From NCBI GenBank assembly GCA_021234155.1, contig JAJEKV010000046.1, positions 4,442,665 to 4,506,664 on the forward strand: 64,000 nucleotides of DNA, read 5' to 3'. Of the stretch, positions 35,333-46,462 are shown in pieces. A program made the position numbers and the translations under genes. The notes beneath the pieces are model-generated. The model was given only the letters and a program-made list of their open reading frames with translations. It did no database searches and was not told the origin of the DNA. Source of the DNA: Isoetes taiwanensis. Its lineage: Eukaryota > Streptophyta > Lycopodiopsida > Isoetales > Isoetaceae. The number at the start of each line of letters is the position of its first letter. Position 1 is the stretch's first letter.

Positions 35333-36514
35333 AGCGGCTTTTCTTGCTAGCATTTAGCGCCGATGCTTGAGGGAAGGGAGATCCGTCCTTCCCCTCTCCC
35401 TCTCTTTTTCCGGCACTGTTGCAGCATTTCTTGATCTTTTTTCCTTGCTCCGGATACTAGTAGGGGTTTTGCTTAGGATTCGGCCGGATTTTGCCCTCAA
35501 AAAGAATGTCAAATCAGTTTTGGAATTTGTTTGTAAAGGCCGGTCTTTTATGGTCTTCTTTGGTAAAAGCCACTAACGTGGTTTGCTCTCAGTTTCTAAG
35601 AGGCTTGATGGTTCTTTACTGTGGTTGATGAGCTTGGCTGTGGAATTTCTAGGCCCTAGATTCTGTTTTCTTGGGCGATCTAGTAGTCTATGGATTCTTC
35701 TCCAATAAATCTCGGGTAAAGGCCTGCCAGAAAGAGTATGAAACCTATAAAGGTGGGGAACAAAATTGTGCATAAAAAGCGATTTGAGGAGGGTTTATAT
35801 TTCTTCCGGGCAATCTAATTTGAAGATGGGTCTTACGATGCGAAGCTTTTTAGTCATCCTTACTATGTTTACGGCTGGCGGAAAGATTTAGGGATATTTT
35901 TCTTGGAAGAAGCGGTAAATTCATTGATCATTATTTTATGGATTTGAAACAAGATGGTTATTTGAATTTGAGATTGCGAGCTAGGGAGTTTGATTGTGAC
36001 GGGCTGACGCTTCCATATCAAGACCGGATATTATAGACGGGGCTTTGGAGGAGAGCTTTTGGCTGGTAGAACGATAATGCAACTATTTGGTGGTGGCTTT
36101 TATCCCGGAGCAATCGCGTCGTCTTTTAATTTCTCATTTGGTATTCAATCTGTACTGATGATTATAGATTGAAGCATATGAAGCCTTCGGCGTGAGGAAG
36201 ATTGCTTTCAAGATACTCTTTATCTCTTCTTCTCTTCATCTCTACTTTTGCGGAAGGTATTTATCTGCAGCTTGTGGAAAATAAGTATTTTGCTCTGTAG
36301 TATTGTTTTTCTTGATGTACTAGTTAAAGCGGAAGAAGAAGAGGTTGAGAGAAACTTATATATACTATAGTGCGGATGTGATTTAGGATCCATGTGGGAT
36401 CATTTGTGCTTAAATTATATCTGATCCATAAGGGATCTTTGTATTGTAATTTTTCCTATCTGATCAATACAAAACTTCTTACTTTCAAAAAAATAAAAAT
36501 AAAAATAAAAAAAA
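35333..36514 (+). mobile_element. Poly(A)-tailed retroposon inserted in repeat D, with 10-bp target duplication
   Basis: AATAATATGG at 35,323-35,332 and AATAATGTGG at 36,515-36,524 flank a 1.18 kb insert ending in an A-rich tail (36,488-36,514). The 31 kb copy of repeat D shows the uninterrupted site. An open frame at 35,367-35,576 starts MREGRSVLPLSLSF, but I recognise no domain. The interior has fragments that could be LINE ORF1, not strong enough to call. This fits target-primed retrotransposition of a truncated LINE or other retroposon. Confidence 0.75.
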
Positions 36515-36524
36515 AATAATGTGG

Positions 36525-36620
36525 GATTTTCTCCACGGCGGGAGAAGAAAAAGTAGGAATTAAGCCAAGTTTATTGTGAGAAATCTAGGAATAGCCTTTG
36601 GTATTGCAAATAGTAGCAGA
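36525..36620 (+). repeat. Dispersed repeat D, copy 3, right part
   Basis: CTCCACGGCGGGAGAAGAAAAAGTAGGAATTAAGCC continues the repeat; the 31 kb copy has CTCCACGACAGGAGACGAAAAAGTAAG. Homology fades after about 36,620. Confidence 0.7.
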
Positions 36621-37479
36621 TAGACATGGTGTAAGCAGATAGACATGAGGATTGAAGGATCATTGTGCATTTGAGAGCCTGAACAGGAGGTAAAGGCCTA
36701 AAATCTTTGCGAGCCTTTAGCAAGGTTACTTAATAAACTTGATGCTGTGGATTATTAGAGGTGAAGCATTTTCATTACAGAGCGTGAAGTATTTCTATTG
36801 TATATAGTATGACATTATACTCTTTGAGAGTAGTGTTCATACGTGTTTATTGGATATGGTTGAGACTAAAGATTCAATTTTTTACCATGAGTTTCGTCTT
36901 GAGAATACCTTTGCTTGCTTCACTTAGTTCATGCATACCAACTTGTCATTGTTCATCCAAGTCTTAATGGGATCTTGAATTACCTGGAGGGCTAACCAGC
37001 AGGTCAGTTACACCCTCCTCCTCTATAAAAGGATCTAGGTCTCTTTGTACAGGTAGTTAGAAGGCTTGCTCCACAAATTCTTTGCAGGCACAAATCTTTC
37101 AAAGGCTCTGTTGATTTGTTAAATCTCATGGGTCGGCAACATGCTTATGGTTAGTCCGGGGTAGATGGTGACTATGAAGTGGTCAGTGTTGTATTAATAC
37201 CCATATTTTACATACAAAATGCGTTTCTTTTGATATAAATGTACTTTATGTATGTATGTAAAAAACCTTGGTCACAATTCAACCATTTCTTTTTGTTTTT
37301 ATTTTTTTGAATAATTTGTTTTCAACCATTTGTTGACTACATTTATGTCCATAGACTTGCAACATCGAGCATCTGGATCCAACATCTAGCCAATTTCAAA
37401 GGTCGGTTTTTGGGAGGAGGGACTTAAAAAGCTTTTTTGTTAAAGGCGTTTGTCTCGAGACAAGCTTAAGCACAAAACG
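36621..37479. other. No gene seen
   Basis: AT-rich sequence with no recognised motif. Confidence 0.45.
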
Positions 37480-37860
37480 TTTCTTATAAGTTTTCATAGG
37501 TATGTGTATAACGTCAGGAACAACAACGTAAGTGGCTGGCGGGGAATGAACATGTATGGGGCATTATCAACGTTTATGCTCCAATGTGCCTAGGCAACGG
37601 GCGTCCATGTAAGCTTCTTTAAGGAATAAATTGAAAAAATAGGGAGAACGCTGCATGTTGTGGAGACTTCAACATGGTTGAAGACAGGGTTGACAGGTTT
37701 AGTGGCGGTGAGACCGTCTCAAGCTTCAAGAAGGCAGTGGGGCAAATTGCTATTTGAATTCCTGGCGATTTTAGGCAACTAGGGCTTCACGTGGTGCAAT
37801 GGTGCTCAAGGGGAGGCACGTGTTGTAGCTAGGCATGACAGGTGCTATGCCAACAAAGCA
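37480..37860 (+). pseudogene. LINE endonuclease fragment
   Basis: In one frame the plus strand gives HVWGIINVYAPM, then CGDFNMVEDRVDRFSGG, and in another frame FTWCNGAQGEARVVARHDR. These are the middle and end of an L1-like APE endonuclease. The last block aligns with FTWCNGWTGNGRAYARHDR of the LINE at 109-912. Stops and shifts separate the blocks. No RT follows, so this is a remnant. Confidence 0.75.
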
Positions 37861-37932
37861 ATGTTGGTGGGGTGTGTGCATCATACATCCAATCGGATGT
37901 TGCCACTGTAATGTAGCATGACGTAAAATTGC
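37850..37932 (+). mobile_element. SINE 3' end, plus-strand copy
   Basis: GGGGTGTGTGCATCATACATC...GTTGCCACTGTAATGTAGCATGACGTAAAATT matches the 3' half of the SINE (GGTGTGTGCGTCGTATGTTC...GCATGACGTAAAAATT in the 11.85 kb copy). It is the only copy of this family on the plus strand here. A diverged partial duplicate of GGATGTTGCCACTG follows at about 37,950. Confidence 0.6.
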
Positions 37933-38042
37933 TTCTTCGTCATATGTCTAATAGGATGTTGCCACTGCCATGCAACAAAGCAATGTTGTTGTCCAATTGG
38001 ATGCTGGCACTGCCAATGTGGCAAAGTAATGTAAGCAATGTT

Positions 38043-38215
38043 GGTAGAAATTGCTTGCTAGTGATCGAAGTTATGTGAGTGAATGCAAAGATCTTTTGAA
38101 AATTAGATTTGAGATGAGTGATCTTGGTGGCCTGAGGAAACTTTTCGGCATGGAGGTGAACAGAAATAGGAAGTTTGGAACACAAGTATTGCCACAGTTG
38201 CAAGGCATTAAAAAA
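38043..38215 (+). pseudogene. Ty1/copia reverse transcriptase fragment
   Basis: LLASDRSYVSECKDLLKIRF and then EMSDLGGLRKLFGMEVNR match the stretch just after the catalytic YVDD of copia RT, where EMTDLGEL..FLGMEV is typical. Only about 55 residues remain, with no other copia domain nearby. Confidence 0.7.
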
Positions 38216-38233
38216 ACTTGATAATTTTGTTAT

Positions 38234-38272
38234 AAGATAAGATAAGATAAGATAAGATAAGATAAGATAAGA
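38234..38272 (+). repeat. (GATAA)n microsatellite
   Basis: About eight units. It directly adjoins the element end at 38,273 and serves as its tail (TTATC on the element strand). Confidence 0.9.
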
Positions 38273-38435
38273 ATTTTTACGTCCACGGGAACCCAACGGG
38301 TTATGGAGCCGGACACAATCTGAGCACCTTGACCATCCAAAACGCAGGGGTAGGCCAATAAATCACGAAAATCTGATAGCAAAAATATTAAAAATTTAAA
38401 AGAATAAGAAGATAATCTTAATCTTAAAGGCGGTC
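38273..38435 (-). mobile_element. Microsatellite-tailed retroposon end, (TTATC)n tail
   Basis: The minus strand ends AACCCGTTGGGTTCCCGTGGACGTAAAAATTC and continues into TTATC repeats. The last 12 bases match the SINE end (GACGTAAAAATT). It stops about 150 bp upstream of the PPR start codon, so it could affect that promoter. Confidence 0.65.
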
Positions 38436-38579
38436 CCAACACCCTTAGTGATCAATAATGAAATCTCCACTATAATAACAATACCTTGCTCTACCGGCGT
38501 AATATAATATGAAAGTTTTATATGTATTTCCAGTGGCTAGGGACGAGTAAGAATGCCGGAACCGTAGGTCAAATAGGCG

Positions 38580-40007
38580 ATGAGCCTTGCATTGGCAAGG
38601 GAGCGCGCTGTAACATCTTCAGGTTTGAGCTTTATTTTTTACTTCATCCTTTCTAAACGCCCTCTAATGTCAAAGTCTAAGATTCAACTACGCTCCTATC
38701 AACAGACAAATATAAATTTTGAAAATCCCAATCCATCATCTGCGGGGAAATTTCATAAGCCAAAAACGAGAAGGAAGCTAGAGCTGCACTCTTGTCTAGA
38801 TGCAAAGGAATTACTTAGGCTATTGAATCTTAGCACAAATGGTTCAGACTTGGAAAAAACACTCTGTGGCTGGGAAGGGAGATTGACTCATAAGTTAGTT
38901 GTATTGGTATTACAAGCGCTTCAAAATGCATCTACTGCCCTAGGTTTTTTTAAGTGGGCAGCTAGCCATGCAGGATTCAAGCATACTGTTTATACATACA
39001 ATAGTCTTCTGGAGTGCCTTGTCAGGCACAAAGAGCACGAAATTGCTTATACCATGTTTTGTGAAAGGATTCCATTATGGTTCAAGCCTAACACCTTCAC
39101 TTATGGAGTCCTTATACGAGGGTTTTGTCAAATAGATGACATAGATGGGGCAATGCATCTTTTCAATGATATGAAAGCCAGAGAGTTAGATCCTCCACTT
39201 CTTGTGTATAATTCCATTGTTCGTTGTCTTTGTAAATTAGGTTTGCTACACAAGGCTAAATTGTTGTTAGAGCAGTTGGAAGAGGGGTCTCTAGGACCAG
39301 ATACACATTTATATTGTACTTTCCTGCATGGCCTTTTCAAAGCAAACATGTTTGACGAAGGCTATAAACTTTATGAGACAATGGCTGGAAAAGGTCTTCA
39401 ACTTGATGTTTTCACATATAGTGTTCTCATTGATGGACTTTGCAAAGCAGGGCAGCTGGAGGAGGCAGTCAAGTTATTCAAAGATCTACATGAGAAAGGA
39501 ATTAAGCCCAATGTTGTAACATATACTGCACTAGTGACAGGATTCTGTAAAGCCAATCGAATTCATGAGGCATATCAATTGGTCACTGAAATGACATGTG
39601 CTGATTGTAGCCCCAACAGGTTCACTTATACTTCCTTGATCAACGGACTGTGCAGTGTCAATAGACTGAATGAGGCTTGCGAACTTTTTAATGCAATGAT
39701 TGCAAGTGGGTGTCTTCCCAATTCTGTCACTTATACTACACTTCTGAATGGTTTCTGCAAGGCGCAAAGAATTGATGAGGCTATGCAATTGTATAAGGAG
39801 ATGCTTGACAATGGCTGCACCCCTAATGTTGTGACATATAATATCCTTCTCCGTGGCCTCTCCAAAGCAGGTAGAGCAGAGGAAGCCAGCAGATTCTTAC
39901 AAGTAATGATTGAAAGTGGATGTCAACCAGATGAATCAACATTTTCTATCCAAATTGATGAGCTGCAGAAGCAGATGCTTAACTCTTCTAAGACACAAAA
40001 TAAGTGA
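38580..40007 (+). CDS. P-class pentatricopeptide repeat protein (organelle RNA binding)
   Basis: The 475-residue frame is open and intronless, as in most plant PPR genes. The N-terminus (Arg/Ser-rich, no acidic residue until Glu8) fits an organelle transit peptide; a second in-frame Met is at residue 30. Residues 101-136 hold the usual lead-in (ALGFF is altered to ALGFFKWAASHAGF). Nine consecutive motifs of exactly 35 residues run from 137 to 451, with TYNSLL, TYSVLIDGLCKAG and TYTALVTGFCKA as typical helix A sequences; a partial tenth follows. There is no E, DYW or SMR domain, so it is a P-class protein that binds RNA for stability, splicing or translation. A (GATAA)n-tailed retroposon lies just upstream. 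The family is certain; the ortholog is not. Confidence 0.92.
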   Translation: MSLALARERAVTSSGLSFIFYFILSKRPLMSKSKIQLRSYQQTNINFENPNPSSAGKFHKPKTRRKLELHSCLDAKELLRLLNLSTNGSDLEKTLCGWEGRLTHKLVVLVLQALQNASTALGFFKWAASHAGFKHTVYTYNSLLECLVRHKEHEIAYTMFCERIPLWFKPNTFTYGVLIRGFCQIDDIDGAMHLFNDMKARELDPPLLVYNSIVRCLCKLGLLHKAKLLLEQLEEGSLGPDTHLYCTFLHGLFKANMFDEGYKLYETMAGKGLQLDVFTYSVLIDGLCKAGQLEEAVKLFKDLHEKGIKPNVVTYTALVTGFCKANRIHEAYQLVTEMTCADCSPNRFTYTSLINGLCSVNRLNEACELFNAMIASGCLPNSVTYTTLLNGFCKAQRIDEAMQLYKEMLDNGCTPNVVTYNILLRGLSKAGRAEEASRFLQVMIESGCQPDESTFSIQIDELQKQMLNSSKTQNK

Positions 40008-42913
40008 TCAAGGATGCACGGAAAACACAAGTCACTTGTGCTTTTGTCAGAAGACAGAAGTGTGTGTGGCAGAAACACATTGATGCAAGTCAATTGCTGT
40101 CATGTATAAAAGAATTTATTTGTCTCTACAAGGCCAAACAAGATGGCCATGTCCAAGGAAGTGAAGAGGAAATCATGGAGGTTTTGTTATGAACTACAGG
40201 AATAGACCTTTTTACTGTCATAAAAAATTGGGCACATTGAAATTGCTGGCGAGTCAAAAGAAGCAAAGGAATATCGTCTGTGTCTGTTATTGGCTCAATG
40301 ATATTGCCACTATGTCGGAGGAATTTAGTTGGAAACTCACATGCAAATCTAAGAGATCACAATGCAGCTCTTGCTTCACATAGGAAGATCATCATTAGTG
40401 AGATTGTTGGGTTGTTAATAAAAACCCCTTGGGATGATTGACAGATATAACCAAACTAGCAAATGAATATTTGGTGCTGATGAATTTGATAATTTTTGGA
40501 TACTAATTGTAGGTATCCCACTTATATGATGGCATCTGGCTGTTCACCAAAGAATCCCCCAAAAAACAAAAAAAGGTGGCATTGCTTCACTAAATACCCA
40601 AGTACACCAATCGGCAGGAGCACCTAAATTAGACAAATCAGGGGGGCATGATGATGCTACAGGCTGTTCTTTTTAGGCTCATTTTTAACCAAGCAACAAA
40701 TCTGCAAGTACGTAAAGTGGACGATTTGGCCTCCAAATTCAAATTGGTATGAATTTTGCCAGAAGCTTCAATAAGTTGTGTTCAAACGTTCTACTAAACC
40801 ATTAATCTATCAAGAAGCCCTTAGTATTACAAAGAGCATATAAAATAATGTGATGGGCCTTAATGTGATTCTTGCATTGCAATTTTTAGGGTCCATAAAT
40901 GCATGTACCCTCATATTTCCCAGTTTATTTCTTGCATTCTTTTAGATTTCTTGCATTGTTTTACCCTAGCTGTGTTTTTCTCGATCTAAAATTGCTTAGT
41001 CCAATCGATTTAAAATTATTTCATTCAATAGCTCAAGATTGTCCGAGAATTTCCCATAATTTGAAGTAGCTTGATCCAAATTGTCCAAGATTATCCCATA
41101 AATGCCTTGCTTGACAAATGAAAATTCCTAATCTATAAGTATTATTTGGAATATTATGAAATTGTCTTTCACTATTTAACAAATGTCGAGAATGCAACAT
41201 TTGATACATATTTGGCCAAGGATTTCTTTGCGAGTGTTTTTCGTAAGTTGATGAAAAATTAAGAACTAGCAAACTATATAAAATGTTCAAGGGCTTTTTC
41301 GGTACTTTTAATTTGGAAATCTTATAGATAATTAAGTATAGTTTATAGAAGATCTTTAGACAAGTAAAAGATAAGATAGGATAAGACAAGCGACCTTCGA
41401 CCAGACTTGGATTAGACAAGCGTGACAATTTGGTCTTTGAAATTACTATGTGAAAATTGGTGCCATGTTATTCATGTTGAATAAGCCTACTAATGTTCGT
41501 TTATATTTGGATTTCTTTTTCTTTTATTTTATTTATCTAAATCTTAAATCTTATCTAACACTAGCGCTAACAAAACTTGTGTCTAATAGCACTACCAAAA
41601 CTTAAAGTGTCTAAACATTGAGCATTGTTAATACTAAGGGTCGTTTAATAAATCGATGACAAATTAACTATACACAAGAAATCTCTAAAATGTAGGATTT
41701 TTCTTGAGAAGATGAGCCAAGTTCCCACCTACGCCAAGAGCATCTCTATCAAAGGAAAGAAACGCAAAATGAAGGAGTCTTTGGATGAACGTCTAGAGAG
41801 ACCTATTGTTTCGTGACAAGTAAATGCGACTAGCAGTCATAGTCAATACACTTTGACATTTTGGCATTTTTATCTCACAATCGTCACGTCTTTAAGGCAT
41901 GTGTATATTATCGCCAGCTCCCATTCCTATATGAGGCAGGCAGAAAGTGACAAGTTTTAGCAAATTTTCCTTCTGCAAAGCAGATAGTGTTTTAGCTTAG
42001 CATTGTTATGCTACCTCTCAAAGCAATAAGTTTTAGCTTAGCATTGTTATGCTACCTCTTAAAGCAATAAGTAGATGCACTAAGTTGCTGCCATATGCTC
42101 CATAACCAAACAATTCAAGAAAACAAAGACACCACATTTTTCGGAGTCCTAAAATAGACCTTATCCATGGTGCCCCAGCCTTGCCTGCTAAGAGGTAGCC
42201 CTAGAGTCACCATAGCAAAAAAGTTTGTAATGCATGCTTCTCCAAAAAAAAATTGAAACGAGAAATTCTTGCTGACAGCAAAGTCAAAATCCTAGTCCCC
42301 ACCTTAGGTTTTATTGCCAAAAACAAAAAAAAAAAAAAAAATTTGCAGGAACTTCCTAAGAAGAATGTCAAATGAGGTGATCATATAAAGCATTTGAGAC
42401 ACACAACGCCGTCGTCTACAGAACGAGAAATTCTGCTTTCTAAAGAAAACAACACATTACCACGTTGAACTTTTGGCTAACGTGGTCTATTCTTTGGGGC
42501 AAAAGGAAGAATCACATGACAAACGATAAAAGAATATAAAAAAACAAGTACTGCTTGCATTTATCTCAAATAGACATAACTATGAATACAGAAAAGGTGT
42601 AGTCGGTTATGAAGTGCAAAGAAGATTATAGACATGCATTATACACCTGCAAACTAGGCAAGCCAATTTCAAATGGATAAATAGACAGGTAAACCAATAG
42701 ATACACAATAGTGACATATGGTTCATGAAATGATCCACCACCGGCGAGAATTGATACAACTCACAACATAATGCAAAATCTCATTATCTTGTATATGCAA
42801 ATTACAAGAACTAACCATTCATCTTAGATTGATAATCCATATTAATTCAGGACGCCAATGCAGAACTATCCTTATGTTGAAATGCAGCAATGAAAATAAC
42901 TACCCATCTTCCT
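40008..42913. other. Intergenic, with a small tandem repeat
   Basis: The first few hundred bases are probably the PPR 3' UTR; AATAAA occurs at about 40,417. A 41-bp tandem unit (TTTAGCTTAGCATTGTTATG at 41,991 and 42,032) is present. The minus-strand frame at 41,033-41,428 has no recognised motif. The rest is AT-rich. Confidence 0.45.
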
Positions 42914-43896
42914 TTATGATTCAATAGCTTCTGCTACCTTAGAAAAAGGATCATGAGTGGGACCAATGTCATTGCCAATATGCCTTTGTACCAAACGTTG
43001 TAGATCAGACATCACCTTGTGTTCCCGCTTCGCTTTTTCCTCGTAATTAAACATTGCAAGTGCTCGCTTATCTTCTGCACTATAAACCTGGTTTTCTTTT
43101 CTAATACGAATAGCATTCATCCTTTGATGCCTGCTGCTACTCATGACATAACCCAGGCCTTCAAATTTTTGAATCTCATCTGCAGAAAGCCCGACCTCTC
43201 CTCTACGAGGAATACGCTTTCCTTGCTGCACATACTGAGCAATAGCATCTCCTTCTCCAGGCCTCAAGGCACCACCATAGCTACTGTGTCTTTCTGCCTT
43301 TGGTGCAGGAACAGGGCCTACCATTGGCTCATTTTCAAGCCCCAGAGATGCCTTCTTTTTGTGCTTCAAGCATTTCTTTAAACTTAATTGCCTCCTCATC
43401 TATTGCAACATTCTCAATTTCCTCACCCTCTGCAGGACTGTCATCTGCCTCTGATGACTCTGATGATGAAGGAGATATATGCCTTTTTTCATTTTCTTAC
43501 TCTTAGATTTATTCTCATCCCTTCTCAATTTTTCCTTCCCCGCTGACATCCCACCTTTCCCTTTGGCATCTTCGAATTCTTCTTCACTATATTCATCATG
43601 CTTATGCCTGTGATGGTTTTCTGCTGCTATGGCGTTTTTTCTCCTTCACAGGGCTCCTGTTTCTGCTTCTGCTGCCACTCCGACTATTAGTGGGGCTTAG
43701 GCTGCCTATGCTTCCGGCTCTTCTTCTTATCATGCTTACCATTTCCTTTACTCCTCTTATGCGAAACCCTCTCATCCTCGCTATCATAGCTATCCCTATT
43801 CCGTCGTCTGCCTCTTCTATCAATACCATCATCACTACTTCCGCTGATGCTATCGCTGCTAGTATCACTGTATGATTTTCTGCGGCTTTTACCCAT
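42914..43896 (-). pseudogene. MAS2: NKAP/MAS2 family nuclear protein gene with three frame changes
   Basis: The start (43,896) reads MGKSRRKSYSDTSSDS. An SR-rich, basic N-terminal part follows (RSGSRSRNRSPVKEKK), then HDEYSEEEFEDAKGKGG, an acidic part (SSSESSEADDSPAEGEE), and the highly conserved C-terminal NKAP domain: YGGALRPGEGDAIAQYV, GKRIPRRGEVGLSADEI, GYVMSSSRHQRMNAIR and AMFNYEEKAKREHKVM. NKAP proteins are nuclear, RNA-associated and linked to splicing and gene silencing; MAS2 is the plant member. The frame changes three times, each at an A-run (near 43,630, 43,485 and 43,355). The domain itself is intact, so these may be assembly errors in a real gene. If real, the protein would be truncated. 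Confidence 0.75.
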
Positions 43897-43988
43897 GATG
43901 CACGAAGTTTAGGGCAGTTTGCCCGGAGACGGCTTCAATAGTGTTTCAAAACGCCAGAGCAGCCAAAAAGCGTAGTCTGTAAGCGCTA

Positions 43989-44338
43989 AACTAGAGAAAC
44001 CATACCTTCAGCTCCAATGAATGGTGCAGGTCAGAATGGCGACCGCCATAGCCAGCGCCTAAACCACTCCTCCAGCGTTTCGTCGCCCCTTTTTGGTGTA
44101 TTCTGAAGAATGTATATGCGCCTTCTATGTATATTCACCTAAAATAACCTTTTTTAGAACCTTTACGTGAAAAAGGTGCTATATCCATTCGTGGTGGAAC
44201 CTTTTGAAAAATAGCAGTGGGAATGTGGCTTTCATAATACAAACGATCTAGACAACTTCCATTGGTTTAACGTGGATTACATCATGGGGCCTCATGTGAC
44301 GAGGGCTAGTAGGTTCATGATACCACACGATTGTAATA
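43989..44338. other. Upstream region of the NKAP/MAS2-like gene
   Basis: Contains a GAAG|GTATGG splice-donor-like site on the minus strand at about 44,005-44,014, which could mark a 5' UTR intron. There is no separate gene. Confidence 0.35.
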
Positions 44339-44475
44339 GGAATTGAATTGAATTGGATTGGGTTGAACTGAATTGAATTTTATCGTTTCACAGAGACAAG
44401 AAAAGGCCTATGAGACCCAACCGAACAAAGAACACAACAGGCCTATTACTCATTTGCACATGTTAGTGTAGTGCC
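44339..44475 (-). mobile_element. Microsatellite-tailed retroposon end, (AATTC)n tail
   Basis: On + a run of GAATT units (44,339-44,383) precedes TTATCGTTTCACAGAGAC...GGCCTATGAGACC. On the minus strand this is the family end GTCTCTGTGAAACGATAAAATTC with an AATTC tail. It matches the ends at 33.26 and 34.43 kb (GGTCTCCGTGGACGAT). Confidence 0.55.
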
Positions 44476-45706
44476 AAAGGACATAATTGAGCTCTATATG
44501 ATGCTACTGAAGGCATCTGCAATACATGGTATTTTTTAGTGGCCGTGATCAGGTTAGCCATTACATTCATATTTTTTGAAATGGTTGGCTACACCAGAGT
44601 AGGATATGTTCATGCCCTGACCGAAGCGTAGTGGCTAGTTCAAAACACGAATTTGTACATTTTACTCGTTTAGTAGCCAATTCGATATTTACTAAATTCG
44701 GCTAGGCGTAGGGTGTGGCCAATTCGATTTTTTGTACGTGGAAAAAAACTTATCGAGGTAGCCAATTAGAACCTAAGGCAAACTTTAATGGGGGTAAGGG
44801 GTGGCCATATTACATCTCGACCACATGTCCATCTAAGAATCGCCACTTTTAGTCCTCTAGGATTAGGGTTTCATATATATTTTTTAATTTGACCCAGAGC
44901 TAGCATCCGAAATCGCCCTTTCATACAAGTTTAGTTTATTCTACCTGTTGAGCTGTTGTTTTCTGTTCTTTCGTATGCATTTGTTTTCGTTATTCATGTG
45001 ATTATAAATATAAATGGGATGTTAGTCTACGAATATGAATGGGATGATAATTTTAATATTATATTTTATTGTCATTTTGCGAGCACTCCGATTTGTATTC
45101 ACGATTTGGTTGAGATGGAGATCCATTCCCATCTACAATCTAAGCTTTTAGCTTCATCAATTCGGGTTAGTTTTTACCCTATTCGGGTTGTCAAAATTAT
45201 TCGGATGTGCAAAAGTAGTTGTTGATGCCGGTCATCAAATTTATGCGACATGGAGGGGCTTCACAAAAAAGAGAATAAATGAGTTCTTGGGACACGGGCA
45301 TCAAGGACAAAGCGGCGCATCACTATATCATCGTCTACATCCACTTTCATAGGCCAAATTGAGGGTCTTGATGAAGGCTATGAATTTGCACATGATAAGG
45401 ACTATGATTCAAAGCAATTTGAACGTATTATTTGGGGAAGACGCCTAGGTGGTTGTGGCCAACGTCGTGTTTTCACTACTAAAGCATGTTCCTATCTTAA
45501 CCAACACAAATTTGCTCGTAGCCAATTTGTTAATGTAGCAAAATAAAAATATCATAGTTCGCCCGGTTGATTCGCCATCTTAGCAAGAAGGTGCAAAATA
45601 TCGCCAGGCCAAACTACGCCAAGTTATTTATTCTACATGGCCAGTAACCAGTTGTTTCTGGCCCTATAAAAATATAGGGCGCTTAACAATACCCTGCTGC
45701 AATATC
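44476..45706. other. No gene recognised
   Basis: A 89-residue plus-strand frame at 44,956-45,225 is Ile/Val-rich and has no known motif. The rest is AT-rich. Confidence 0.4.
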
Positions 45707-45834
45707 ACAAATAATAGTTGGTTATATATACCAACTCGACATATGGTGCCCGGATAGGCACAAACACTAGACAAATAATAGTTGGTTATATATACCAACT
45801 CGACATATGGTGCCCGGATAGGCACAAACACTAG
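45707..45834. repeat. Perfect 64-bp tandem duplication
   Basis: ACAAATAATAGTTGG at 45,707 repeats exactly at 45,771. Each unit contains the inverted repeat GTTGGT-TATATAT-ACCAAC. Confidence 0.9.
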
Positions 45835-45897
45835 ACAGTTCTAAAGAGTATGACACTTATCTTCAATAACTCCCATTTGGCAAGATTGGCACATACC

Positions 45898-46462
45898 CTA
45901 TTTTCTCGTTCTTCCCAGGATTGGCACGAGCATGGGATTAATCTGGCGTTTGTAACGTGATGTCTTTACCATCTCTAAAGCACTGATATTCCAAAGCTTA
46001 TTTAGGAAGCATGTGTCTAGATATTGCTTCAGGCGATCGTAATCCTCATTGTCTGGCACTTGTATACACGCCTGTTCCTGCACATTCCATCTGGAGAACC
46101 AATTGGTACGTTTCTCTTTCTAGTAGGCTTTAAGATGTTGTGAACCCATGGCCTTTGTGTACGAGATTTGGAATGCAAGTATCTTCGATATATACCATCG
46201 TCTCACAGTATATGGCATGATGTTCTAGAACATCGCATCGAAGAAGTAAGAACCATGTCTCTTGCAAAAGAATTGGACATAGGACTGTGGACTTGACTCC
46301 AAGTGCTCGAGTCAAAATGGCTATCTGGACACGTTCTAAGTCCTCCCAAGTGGCAAGTAATATCATTGGCCCCCATACTTCCACTCCATATAAGAGGGAT
46401 TTGGTTCCATCAAAATCCAAAACAAGTATGACTAATAGGACCAGCATTCCCACTATCAACAT
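45898..46462 (-). pseudogene. LINE ORF2 C-terminal fragment
   Basis: The minus-strand frame from 46,462 has SLLYGVEVWGPMIL followed by TWEDLERVQIAILTRALGV, the YG.EVWG...W..IE..Q pattern just after the RT thumb of a common plant LINE type. The minus frame at 46,083-45,898 (CFLNKLWNISALE) may continue it. It is a different LINE lineage from the 0-4.6 kb element. No RT core is recognisable upstream. Confidence 0.55.

Noticed and set aside
38580-40007. PPR protein as an RNA editing factor
   Set aside because: No L or S motifs and no E or DYW domain; all motifs are 35 residues.
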